NCBI GenBank assembly: GCA_018873245.2
Contig: JAEMBT020000002.1
Coordinates: 6,794,001-6,858,000 of the forward strand
DNA: 64,000 nucleotides
Direction of reading: 5' to 3'
Origin: Archegozetes longisetosus
Lineage: Eukaryota > Arthropoda > Arachnida > Sarcoptiformes > Trhypochthoniidae
Under the pieces are notes generated by a model that was not told the origin of the DNA, ran no database searches, and saw only the letters and a program-made list of their open reading frames with translations. Positions 42,516-62,450 of the stretch are shown one piece after another. The first letter of the stretch is position 1. Each line of letters begins with the position of its first letter. Made by a program: the position numbers and the translations under genes.

Positions 42516-43957
42516 TTCTATCTCTTTTCAATCATCTTTAAATCTTGTTTTATTAATAATTATCTTAAATTTTCTCTTTCTGAACCACATACTAGCACTT
42601 GTTTATCTTCTATTAGTTAATGATTCATTCGAATTTATTTGCAGAATAATTATCATTCAATACTAATAATTTATGAAATGAGTTCATAATTAATGATCTC
42701 ATTCTTTATTAGTTATTTTATTACAGGATTGATTCATTTATTGTTTATTCATTTTGCATTAATTTGTAAAATCTTTCTGTAATAAATATAATTGATTTAT
42801 ATTCGAAATGAATAAATTGTTTGTTCTCAATAACTTAGGCTAATATTTCCAATTCCAACATTAGAGTTGATATCAGTTTTTGGTTTAATAAATTCCTAAT
42901 CACTTTTAGCCATGCTTAGAATCAGTTGCAAACCTAATTTTTTATCTACAGATTTTGCTGGTTTGATGGTAAGAACTATCAAACAATTACTATTTGATTT
43001 CTTAATAAACCTGAATAAAAAGGAAACTGAAATTCAGAATCCAATTTATTTAGCCCTTAGCAGTGGCAAAGGTAGAAATTTTTGAGTGAGGGGCAAAAAA
43101 TTGAAAGCTTTATAAAATTATGAATTTTAATGCCTAATCAATACAGTTCTAAAACAGTAAAACCCCCATGCAGTCACTGAAACTTCAATATAGTTCAATT
43201 CTACTAAAATAAATTTTTGTTTTCATTTAATAACTAGTCTAAGGTTTTCCAGATTTCACTTGAGAGGACTTAGGTCCCCTCAGTCCCCCTGCTTCGCCAC
43301 TAGCCCTTAATGACTATTTAGTTTCTTATGTTGATTTTTTGTCAAAGGATCGAACTTCCATTATTTTAATTGAAACAGAAGAGTAATAGGCTGATATTCG
43401 ATAACTGCTCTGTACAAACTCGCAAGTCAGTATTAAATGAATCATAACAAAGGCTAGACATTGAGTAAATGTTACATTTGTTCTAACCATATTCTTCCTA
43501 AATCTCTCATCTCACTTTTCTGTTAACTAGTATTTCACTCGAATTGCCTGGATATGAGGCAAAAGCTGCTCGAATGATATCTCATATTGCTATTTCAAAA
43601 TTGTTTTCTATTGTTTATGCAGCTAGTAATTTACAAGCTTGTGTTATATCAGTTTGCGCTTAATTCGTACAACTCACATTCGTACTTTACTAGCATAAAG
43701 TTGACTCTCTCATAGTTCTTGCATCATAGGTTCCTATTTAAGTATTTTACTCACGTGCACTCTTGGCGCACGTTTTCTTGCATAATACCTGAACTTATGA
43801 ACTACAAGCGCAAATCACATTTTTAACTATTATTAGTTCTCATATTAAAGATTTGTACTATTACATCAATCTTTCTATAGACACTGTTAAAGTGTACGTT
43901 CAATTTATTATTTAGTTTAAAGTTTTATTTCAGTTAAGTGCCATTAATAGCCTTATA
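42516..43957. other. Intergenic between MTCH2 and folate-receptor gene, containing a MITE
   Basis: About 1.4 kb between two plus-strand genes. It holds the MTCH2 3' UTR, a 242-bp hAT-like MITE (43061-43302), and presumably the folate-receptor promoter. Outside the MITE I see no further gene or repeat. Confidence 0.5.
43061..43302. mobile_element. Short non-autonomous DNA transposon (hAT-like MITE), 242 bp
   Basis: Begins CAGTGGCAAAGG and ends CTTCGCCACTA, so the ends are imperfect terminal inverted repeats (CAGTGGC / TAGTGGC); similarity continues inward (GAGTGAGGGGCA against GACTGAGGGGAC). Flanking octamers are gcccttag (43053-43060) and gcccttaa (43303-43310), seven of eight identical, an 8-bp target site duplication typical of hAT elements, as is the CAGTGGCG-type end. 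There is no coding capacity. I found no second copy in the window. Confidence 0.82.
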
Positions 43958-44862
43958 ATGAAGAATCTAGTATATTTCTTAAGTATTTTATTTCAACTTT
44001 CTATTGGAATCTATTCAATCCGAAGTGAATCTTACGAATGGTGTATTAGCACTAAGTCCCATAAGGAAAAGCCTGGTAGAGAGGACTCTCTTTACAAGCA
44101 GGTATGTCTCAATCTAATCATTAAGCTTAATATTAACAATCAGCCTTTCATTTATTGATTCATTTTAAACGCCAAGTGTGAGCCATGGAAAGAGTATTCT
44201 TGTTGTACGAAAGACACTACTATTAAAGCACACGGTCAGACTAATCACTACAACTTCAACTTTGATCATTGCAAGCCTATGAGCGAACAATGCAAAAAAC
44301 ACTTCATTCAAGACTTGTGTTTCTACGAATGTGAACCTAATGTCAAGCCATGGGTTGTCAAAGTTAATCGATCTTTGCTAAAGAAAGAATATTCAATGTT
44401 CCCATCTGCTCGTCCGATTGTGATGAATGGTGGCACAAATGCAAATATGAATATACTTGTGCCTCCAATTGGGCAAGAGATTTTCAATGGATCAATGGAA
44501 CCAACAAATGTCAAGACTCTTCAAAATGCAAGCAACTTTATCAAGTCTATTCCGGTCCCCAAGAATTCTGTGAAAAGGTCTTTTTAATAACTTCCTTTTT
44601 TCACGTACAATCCTTAAACAATTTTCTTTCAAAGGTCTGGGATCACTCGTGGAAGTATACTTCGGAAGATAAACCATGTATGAGAATTTGGTTCAACGGC
44701 TCCTTAGGCAATCCGAATAAAGCAACTGCTCAATATTATGCCACAGCTCTAAATCACAGCTATACAACAAGGACATTGGTTTTGCATATTATTTGCATTG
44801 CTATTAACTCCTCTTATCAACATGTATCAACCATTAGTAAATTAATCTCAATAGTTTGGTGA
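43958..44862 (+). CDS. Folate-receptor family protein; one apparent frameshift
   Basis: Secreted or surface protein of the folate receptor / riboflavin-binding family. Exons 43958-44101, 44177-44577 and 44635-44862. The first has a signal peptide (MKNLVYFLSILFQLSIGIYS) and then EWCISTKSHKEKPG. Exon 2 has CEPWKEYSCCTKDTT, YNFNFDHCKPMSEQCKKHFI, LCFYECEPNVKPWV and, after a frame change, NVPICSSDCDEWWHKCK, YTCASNWARDFQWINGTNKC and YSGPQEFCEK. Exon 3 has VWDHSWKYTSEDKPCMRIWF, GNPN and a C-terminal hydrophobic stretch (TLVLHIICIAI), possibly a GPI signal though followed by polar residues. Cys spacing, the EWW segment and SNW match vertebrate FOLR. The frame changes at about 44395 inside KKEYS-NVPIC; one more A there would restore it, and the exons would total 774 nt (257 residues). 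Ligand is not predictable. Confidence 0.88.
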
Positions 44863-44962
44863 CTTTAGTTTTTAGTAAATTAAACCAGAAAGAATAACTC
44901 GGTATATTTTAACTTAAATTCAGTAACAATTCAACAATGTGATAAATCAACTTTATTGCCAA

Positions 44963-44968
44963 AATAAA
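44963..44968 (+). other. Candidate poly(A) signal for the folate-receptor gene
   Basis: AATAAA about 100 bases past the stop codon, within the 205-base gap before the converging DRG1 stop codon. Confidence 0.45.
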
Positions 44969-45050
44969 AATTAAAAACACGATGTGGTCCTTAGTTGTTT
45001 CATTTTAAATCCTTTAATAGAATAACAATAGATATAAAAGGTAAGTTCGC

Positions 45051-45056
45051 TTTATT
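45051..45056 (-). other. Candidate poly(A) signal for DRG1
   Basis: Minus-strand AATAAA (tttatt) about 12 bases past the DRG1 stop codon; unusually close but the most obvious candidate. Confidence 0.4.
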
Positions 45057-45067
45057 TGATAATTAAC

Positions 45068-46403
45068 TTACTTCTTCACGACTTGTACAACGTCTTCATC
45101 GTTAAGAACATGATCTTTGCCAACCTTTTGTGGATTATGTTTAACAGAAGATCCCCAAACGAGTGCACTTTAATAGACAAAAAGTATGTAACAATTATCG
45201 TATCTGAACCTAAGTTTACTCACTATTTAAATTCCCTCATAATAGTTCGATGCAATTTATTACAAAAGTCCTCAACTGATTTTTTGTCTTGACTCAATAT
45301 AACCGGGGATTCATAATCAGGCAATTGTCCCTTTGGTTTGGTATAACTGAAATGTTAAATCACAATAAATCATGTTAAAAAAATCCAAATTTCATCCAAA
45401 TCTCTTACATTCGTATGAGTTTCAGATATTCCCAAGTTTTGTATAGCAAATCGTCGAAATTCCATTTATGGTGAGCTGAAATGGGAACGCAGTGCGGGAT
45501 TTTATATATTATTTCCAATTCCTCGATAGAAATTTGATCAATTTTGTTGAGAATATATATGCATGGCGTATATATTCTGTTTCCTTCGATCACATCAATT
45601 AAATCATCAGAAGTGGCGTCATACTTGATGAAAACATCAGCGTTATGAATACGATATTCAGCTAAAATAGTTTTCACAGTATCTAAATCTAGTTCTGACT
45701 GCTGTACCAAACACTGCAAGTTGATTCCTCCCTTGTCTTTCTTCCTGACAGTCAAAGCTGGCGGTTCTTTATTTAATCGCAGACCAAATCCTTCCAATTC
45801 TTTTTCAATCAGTCGTTTGTGTTGTAAAGGTTTGAGAACATCCAAAACGATGTAGATAAGACTACAAGTTCGGGCCACTGCTATCACTTGACGACCTCTT
45901 CCTTTGCCGTCTTTGGCTCCTTCTATGATTCCTGGCAAATCCAATAGTTGAATCTTTGCACCCTTGTATTTGATAACTCCAGGAACTGTTGTCAAAGTTG
46001 TGAATTCATAAGCCGCCACTTCTGAGTAGACACCAGCTAGAGTTGTCAGGAGTGTTGACTTCCCTACAGAAGGAAACCCAACGAATCCAATTCTAGCGTC
46101 TCCAGTCTTGGCCACATCGAAGCCCTCGCCGGTTGGTCCTCCGCCACCTTTCGGTGTAATCAGTTCTCGCCTAAGTTTAGCTAAACGTGCCTTAAGAAGA
46201 CCCAAATGACCCATTGTTGCCTTATTGCGTTGAGTGCGGGCCATCTATTCATATATACAATAGATTGTATTCTTTTCCATTTAATTGATTACAACTTAAC
46301 GACAGCATTAGTAATGACAACAATAATAATAGTTATAATCATATCATTAATCACCACAAACCTCTGCCTCAATCGCCGCGATTTTCTCCAATATTGTACT
46401 CAT
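45068..46403 (-). CDS. Drg1: Developmentally regulated GTP-binding protein 1 (DRG1)
   Basis: Ribosome-associated GTPase of the OBG family, stabilised by DFRP1/Lerepo4 and linked to translation elongation. Exons 46362-46403, 45409-46244, 45224-45346 and 45068-45167 sum to 1101 nt, giving 366 residues (human 367). The first exon encodes [14 protein letters not shown]; the second starts [10 protein letters not shown] and could be mistaken for the protein start. GTPase motifs: [14 protein letters not shown] (G1), [12 protein letters not shown] (G2), [20 protein letters not shown] (G3), LNKIDQIS (G4) and [13 protein letters not shown] (G5). The C-terminal TGS domain reads [47 protein letters not shown] and VVQVVKK. 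The gene is intact and highly conserved. Confidence 0.97.
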
Positions 46404-46893
46404 TTTGATCTTACTCTCAAAGCTTGTCTATCAATTAAATTAAATTAAATTATTACAAATAAATTTATTGAACAATCAATGCACACGTGACACGCAGTCT
46501 ATAATACGATGTCACTTCTTACACATGTTCTGCTCTTACACTCTAGGGAACTTTTAATCAATACTTTTCCCAACTTTAACCATTTTATTACCTCTTCATT
46601 TTTACTAAATTTATTTTATTATCTCTATTTAAACACCAATTAAAGCCTCGTTTGGAAAATTTTGTGTTTGAAATATGTTTTGAGAGTGGATTTGAAGTGA
46701 ATATGAGCTATTTTGGATGTATTCAGTTTTGGGAGAAAACTTATTTTATTAGCAAAAGTGCCACAAAACAAGTCAATATTATTGTTTGCAATCACATGGA
46801 GTATTAATTCAGTCTCATCTATTAAATCACATCAAATTCATATCTTTTCAGCTATACACCTAACCTCTAACTAATAGCTATTCATACCTTCAA
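46404..46893. promoter_or_regulatory. Divergent DRG1 / POLR3D promoter region
   Basis: 490 bases between two start codons on opposite strands. It is AT-rich with a less AT-rich patch at 46480-46560. Bidirectional promoter by arrangement; no specific element is assigned. Confidence 0.4.
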
Positions 46894-47970
46894 ATGTCAC
46901 AAAATAGTGACTTATCTTCCACTCTTCCTCGAGGTCTAATCGCCCGAAGAGGAGCACAAACTGCGTCCACACAAAGACTGCCATCACTTCGATCAGACTC
47001 TCATTCGACACAACAATTACTTTCATCTAACGTCGCAACTAATTCATTGCCAATCACTACAAAAGGAGGAGCTCTTAAGAGAACTTTTAAACCAACGATT
47101 CCAGTCAGACGTAGCGCTAATGAAGACAATTCAGCGAATGAATCAAAAGACAATTCGACTCAGAATAGAAGAGGAAAGCAATTGAGAAATAATCCAAAGA
47201 ATAATAATAATAGAACAAGACAAAATGATTCAAAGAAGTTCGTTCAATTGGAAGCTGCGGTCTTCAGTGGTGCCAGCAATCCTGAGCTTAGGTCTAGTCG
47301 TTTGGGTGATATGTCAAGTGGTAGAAAACGTTCTCTTCCAAATGAGACTAGAATAAAAACTGAACCACAAACTGATGATGGAACTACCAGTAGAGACTAT
47401 GACAAATCTTCGATAAGGCATGAATCAAAAGTAAAGCTCGAAAGCAAAGCTGGTCTTATTCGTAAACTCTATGGCGACAACTTTATCCAAGATGACTACC
47501 AAGATGACGATCTGGTTCTACCGAAAGGTTGGGAAAGCGTTAGCAGTCATCGAGTTGTCAAACAATCAAATGTCGAACCTCTAAATCCATATAATTTGCT
47601 GAAGACTGATAACGAAGAAAAGCTTTTATTAATGCAAATTCCAGACGCTTTCCTCAAAAGACCAGACGGATATGTTGGCAAAATGAGAGTTTATAAAAGT
47701 GGAAGAGTTGAATTGGAAGACTCTGAATCTGGCATCAAATTCGATATCCTTTTTGACAAAAATCTTAATTTAGCTAAAAATGTTAAGCAAGAAAATAAGC
47801 CTTCGAAAGAGATGAATAGCAATCAGGTTAAGTCAGATATGGTTCAAGATGTTGTGTCATTCAAAGGCAATAATTTGTCAGTTTTAGGGACTTTACAGCA
47901 TCAACAAGTATTGTTAGCAGTGCCTCAAATACCATTAGACGATCATATCGGACCTACTATTCCATTATAA
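46894..47970 (+). CDS. Polr3D: RNA polymerase III subunit RPC4 (POLR3D)
   Basis: Subunit of the RPC4-RPC5 subcomplex of RNA polymerase III, TFIIF-like and involved in initiation and termination. Intronless, 358 residues. The N-terminal 150 residues are basic, Ser/Asn/Arg-rich and disordered, as in other RPC4 proteins, including TFKPTIPVRRS. The conserved C-terminal part contains LMQIPDAF, YVGKMRVYKSGRVELED, a VVSFKGNNLSVLGTLQHQQV segment and the typical final strand ending in VPQIPLDD. Overall sequence conservation is low, as usual, so the call rests mainly on the C-terminal dimerisation region. The start is the first ATG after the divergent DRG1 promoter. AATAAA at 48108-48113 follows the stop by about 140 bases. 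Confidence 0.87.
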   Translation: MSQNSDLSSTLPRGLIARRGAQTASTQRLPSLRSDSHSTQQLLSSNVATNSLPITTKGGALKRTFKPTIPVRRSANEDNSANESKDNSTQNRRGKQLRNNPKNNNNRTRQNDSKKFVQLEAAVFSGASNPELRSSRLGDMSSGRKRSLPNETRIKTEPQTDDGTTSRDYDKSSIRHESKVKLESKAGLIRKLYGDNFIQDDYQDDDLVLPKGWESVSSHRVVKQSNVEPLNPYNLLKTDNEEKLLLMQIPDAFLKRPDGYVGKMRVYKSGRVELEDSESGIKFDILFDKNLNLAKNVKQENKPSKEMNSNQVKSDMVQDVVSFKGNNLSVLGTLQHQQVLLAVPQIPLDDHIGPTIPL

Positions 47971-48696
47971 ATATTAAATAATTAGTTAGATAATAATATT
48001 AAATTTTGTTTTATTTAATTTCTGTTAATTCTCAAATTTGTTCTTAATCTTTATAAATTCAATCAATTTGTTTGACCTTTATTTAAATTTGCCACATTCA
48101 AATGATAATAAAACTTGATTATCTCTAAATTGTTTATTCTGTAAATATTGTGATCAAATTACTTAAAATTAGTTTTGAAATTGACCAAAAAGTATTTTAA
48201 TTTCAAGACTTTATTGATTGTTGAGCTGAAACGCAAAAGTAGTGATTCAGTACTTTTAATAATAGCTGATAGTTGAATAGTGAGTCTAAAGTTTAAACTT
48301 TATTCTCAGGGTGATAGGGTTTTAAAAGGCCCAAATAGTCAGGAAATGATGAACAAGTATAATTGAAGCACCGGTTTATCAGTACTGGTGTTTAACAAAA
48401 CAATAAAACGATATTTCTATTAATTTAATCATTATAAACACAATTGACTCTCAAATGTGATCAATTTTCGGTAAGTTTTTATAACTGATTTCAATACTTT
48501 TCACGTGAATGTCACTGTTACCAAAAAATATCATTAATAAATTGAATTAATGAAAGCAGGCGTTTATAGTGCGTTTGTTTATTATTAATCTGAAACTGAA
48601 GTAAAAAATAAATCAAAATCTAATTTTCTGGTAATATATTCATTATTTATAGACAAACTCTTAATTTGGTGATTATAAGAAGACAACTTGTAAGTC
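47971..48696. other. Intergenic between POLR3D and PRPF8
   Basis: About 725 AT-rich bases between two plus-strand genes. It should contain the POLR3D 3' UTR (AATAAA at 48108-48113) and the PRPF8 promoter. No other feature is visible. Confidence 0.45.
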
Positions 48697-58176
<9,480 letters not shown>

Positions 58177-58864
58177 ACTCTATTATCCTTCTTTTTCTTA
58201 TAATCACTCCTTTTCAATCATTACTTTTCAATCATTACCATATTTGTCGTTTTGAATAATAATTTCTTATTACTAAATAGACTTATATGTAAAATCATAT
58301 TCTGTTATGTACTTCACATTGATTGTACTGAAAATTAAAATTTCATTTTTTCAACCATTTATGCCTTACGGCAGTTGACGCACTCTTTTAATTCAAAAAT
58401 CTCTTTTATATCTCTAATTCTTTGCCAAACATTCAATTGTGGAAGCTCATAACTCCACTCAATAGTTGATTCACTCCACTTATTGATCAACTTTTATACC
58501 TTTTATAACTTTATTCCTATTTGAATCTCTTCCTTCTTCCATCCAACCATTGCCTCTCAACTTCTCACTCCAAATCCATTCAACTTTCAATTCACATTTC
58601 AAGTGCATTCAATTATCTGTCAAAAACTATGCTTTAGATTTAGATTTCAAATTGTTCATTTTGTCTCATTATATACTAATAACCTAAACACCTGTCATTG
58701 TTTTCTAGGTATTTGACTGAAAAATAGGGGTTTAGTATTTTGTTTGATTACTCCTCCGCAAATTTGTCTTAATTTAGATTACATGAAACTATAGAAAGAG
58801 GTCATATCAAATATTATATTTGCTTCACTTTGTGCATATCATATAAATATAAATTATCATCAAA

Positions 58865-58910
58865 GTTAACCTTCATTCATCATTTCTTCATTTACTATAA
58901 TGAAGGTTAA
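58865..58910. repeat. Short inverted repeat (12-bp arms)
   Basis: TTAACCTTCATT (58866-58877) is mirrored by AATGAAGGTTAA (58899-58910), leaving a 21-base loop. It would form a perfect 12-bp stem. Function unknown; it lies about 690 bases past the PRPF8 stop. Confidence 0.8.
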
Positions 58911-59928
58911 TCCCTATCATAGCCTTGAGAGTTAATTTCAGACAAAGAACCCATCCTCAGACGTAGGGCCCATGTTAACACGCAATGCCCATCTTTGAAC
59001 CAATTTGCATTTCGTATCCTTTCAGCTTGCATGTCAGCTATAGACGAGTCTTAGCAACTTTGTTCACTCGAAGTTTAATCAAAGGAAAATATTTAGATAT
59101 CATATGAAACTGGTGTCATGCGCTTATTTATCCTTAGCCTTTAGTTATATTCAGGTGTGGGCGCTTTGACACGAGACTTACGGCGCCGATTGCCTCATTC
59201 GCCTCTTGTAGTCTTTCAGCTTTTATCGGCTCTGAGTTAACATTGAAAGGATGATTCACAGTCCCTATTCATGAGAACATTACCATATGAGGTATTGCTT
59301 TGCTCACCTCTCACTTCTTTAATCTCATCTATTGACCAAAACCCCATAACAAGTTATATGACATTCAATACGACCTTTTTCTAGCTTTTACTTCCATTCC
59401 ATTACGTAATATTTTAATAATAAACTCTTAGCCTCCAAATGTTTTATTAGAAGTGAATTGAAAAATAAATTGGTTACCTTCAATTTTGGGTTATTTTTAC
59501 AGTTTAGCCTTAAAATTACAGTTCATAATAACTAACTCTAAGCACCACTGAATCTAATAAACTATGATTTTATTTGATAAACCCCTATTGAACAAACTTG
59601 CATTTAATCAGTTTGTATTTAATTGAAACTATTTGCTAGACCTTAAGCAGAATACTTATAATCTTAATAATGTGCAAATATTTCGTTCAATGTTTCTTAT
59701 TAAACTATTGGAGTAACGCAAATCATTTAAATCTAAATCGTACACATTTTCACGTATTACTCCTCAAATTAGTTGAAAGTATGTGAAAAGTTAAGATAAA
59801 CCTTATTTGGGTCATTTCTATCCAAATGCTTGTCGTTGCCCTTAGTTTTGTTCCCGAATTAGATACTAATCAATTCTATTAGTATTATTCTTAACTTATG
59901 CTAAGACAATAAGCTTTCTATTAATAAA

Positions 59929-59997
59929 AAACGTTTTGTATAAATCATTTGAAACGTTTTGTATAAATTATTTAAAACATTTTGTATAAATTATTTA
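59929..59997. repeat. Tandem repeat, three 23-bp units
   Basis: Units at 59929-59951, 59952-59974 and 59975-59997, each of the form AAACRTTTTGTATAAATYAT followed by TTR. Differences between units are one to three bases. Confidence 0.93.
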
Positions 59998-62350
59998 TGA
60001 AGTAGTTATTGATTGACTAATGTTTAGAAAACAGAAGCTATGAAAGACTTGTCTGCTTTGACAGAATAAATATAAACAACATTTTCTATTGATTACTTGT
60101 GTTACTGATTTTCTCATAACTGTCTCTCTTAACTATTTTCATTTGTATGTCATACTATGTATTCTAATTTGAAATGTTTTCTCTATATGTTCGCATCTAA
60201 TGTATTGCTGCTAAATCTGATTCATATTCCAATCTTTTGTAGTTATCTTAATAAAAATTTGAGTTATTTTGCTACACAAAAACAACTTATGCTATATATA
60301 ACTATTAATTACAAATGATTTTCTCTTTGCTAAATCATTTGTTTTCTAATTGATCGCACAAATTATAAATCGCAACACATTTTAGGTTATTATTGATTTT
60401 TTATGGTAATCGCTTTACTTTTTGTCATTATTGTTTCATTTTTTATTTTTTATTTTTATTTTTTGTTAAGGAAAAAGAGAAAATAGATTCTCATCAAACT
60501 CCAAATACCATCAATTAAGTTGAATATTAGATTTCAATCGCTTAATGGGTATTATTAAGAGCAACAGTAAAAGTCATTAGATATGAGGAAATCCGATATC
60601 TCAGAAGAATTTTGGATATTTCGGACATAATTCTACGTAATTATTGCTGTATTGGTTTATAGTGCAGTACAAAAACGTACAGTATTTGGAAAAGAATTTG
60701 TAAAATTTCATGTTTCCTCTGACAAACATTCGTTGGACTGAGTTCTATAGTTACTAAACAGTTACGGAGATTAGAAAAAGTAAAAAATAAAACTTCACTT
60801 CACTTCACATCGACTTAATGAGAAGTTGAATTTCCTAAACACCAATATTATCAATTGCTAGCAACCGGTTAGAACGTTAGTAATGAATAAAAACTATGAT
60901 AATTTGAAGATAATTTTAAGGGCATCTCAATTATAAGCAATTGAAAAGGAAATCAATGGTAAACAAAAAGCTTTCCTATTTTAAACAGATGGTGCGTTTC
61001 CTGTTGTTATTAATAATACTGCAGATCTCGTTTCATTATTGTGCAAATCAGTTATGCAAATCTCATTTGCATACTTTGTTGGCAGGATATTTCTCTTACT
61101 TAACTCTATACTTAAGACTTTCGTCGATCTAACAATTCTAATCTTGCTAATCCTAGTCTTCCGTATGAAACTTTCACCTAATTCTCTGTCTCTAATGTCG
61201 GATATGCATTTTAGTCATATAATCTTAATAGATTAAAGCCTCTCTTACTTAAATGCTTTTTGATCATCAATCACAATTAAGTCATCTTTCTCTATGCCAT
61301 TTCCATACTATTTTCCAAAAACTACTTAAGTCTGTGTTTAAGAGGTTTAACTGCAATTGAAAGCAGAATTGCACGATTATAATTAAATTAATTCCTCAAG
61401 AAGTTAAAGTAGCTGAAGAAGCAGTAGTTAGCCTGTTAAGAGTTATGGTTATCTTTAAGATGGAAATAATTTATCATTGTTTAGGATTGGATAAAATAAT
61501 TTTTATGAGTGTTTTGTTTGCAGTGAATTAATAAGAGTAGAAATTATTAATCGTGATTTTACAATTATCTTTCACAATTATCTTTTACCATTTAAGCACA
61601 TAGCGAAAACATAGCGTGACCTTAAAATCGTAATCAAATATGGGACAGCTATTACTCAAATTATCAATCTTCTACTACTGATGGGCATAACTTACATAAA
61701 AAGGCAGACCTTAAGGCATGAATCTAACTTACAATTCATATCTACCTCAGCTTACAGTCCCACTGCCAAATCTCTAACTTTTCCAGCATTTTATTAATTC
61801 CTAATTAATTCAATACTTTTTACTTCTATCAAAATTCGCATTTCGTAAACTTTTTCTTTGTTACAACTAAAGAGTTAGGCATTGGTTGGATTTATTTTCT
61901 TAATCAATGTAAATAGTTTTTATGGTTTGCATTAAGTTTTTGCAATATTTCACAAGACTTTCATGATCATAAAAGTAGAGTTCTTAAGATGTTTATGTGC
62001 CACTCACTGAGAAAAGTCAACTCCACAAACAAACCAAAACCATATGAGTCCTCAACGCCTAGAATTTATTTTCAATTAATCAAACTTTCTTAATGACTAA
62101 ATCAGTTATTCAGTTATTCAAATACAAACATTTTTTGTAGCATTTTTTGACTTCATAATTAAGGACTAGAATTACTACTTTTGAATTGCTTACAAATTAA
62201 TTCTAAGAATTATTTCTGATGTGGTAAACGATCAGATCTAACTCAACGGTATGATTTTGCTATCTTAAAGTCGGATCAAATTAAGAACTTTGAATCCGTT
62301 TATTAAGTAATTATATCTTTATCTGAGTTCGGCTAGAGTTAATAATAGTA

Positions 62351-62450
62351 AACTTTGGGTAACTTTGAGTAGATTTGAGTAGTTCTGAGTAGTTCTGAGT
62401 AGCTCTGAGTAACTTTGAGTAACTTTGAATAACTTTAAGTAGCTTTGATC
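62351..62450. repeat. 10-bp minisatellite, ten units
   Basis: Ten units of AACTTTGAGT / AGTTCTGAGT type run without interruption. Variants cluster: AACTTT units flank a core of AGTTCT/AGCTCT units, which suggests expansion by slippage from both types. Confidence 0.93.

Noticed and set aside
58960..59250. Less AT-rich patch considered as a tRNA, ncRNA or transposon remnant
   Set aside because: No cloverleaf with a T-loop consensus, no inverted ends and no target duplication could be found.
60941..61236. Two overlapping open frames of 63 and 65 codons at the gene-poor right end
   Set aside because: Composition typical of random AT-rich sequence, no recognisable motif or adjoining exons.
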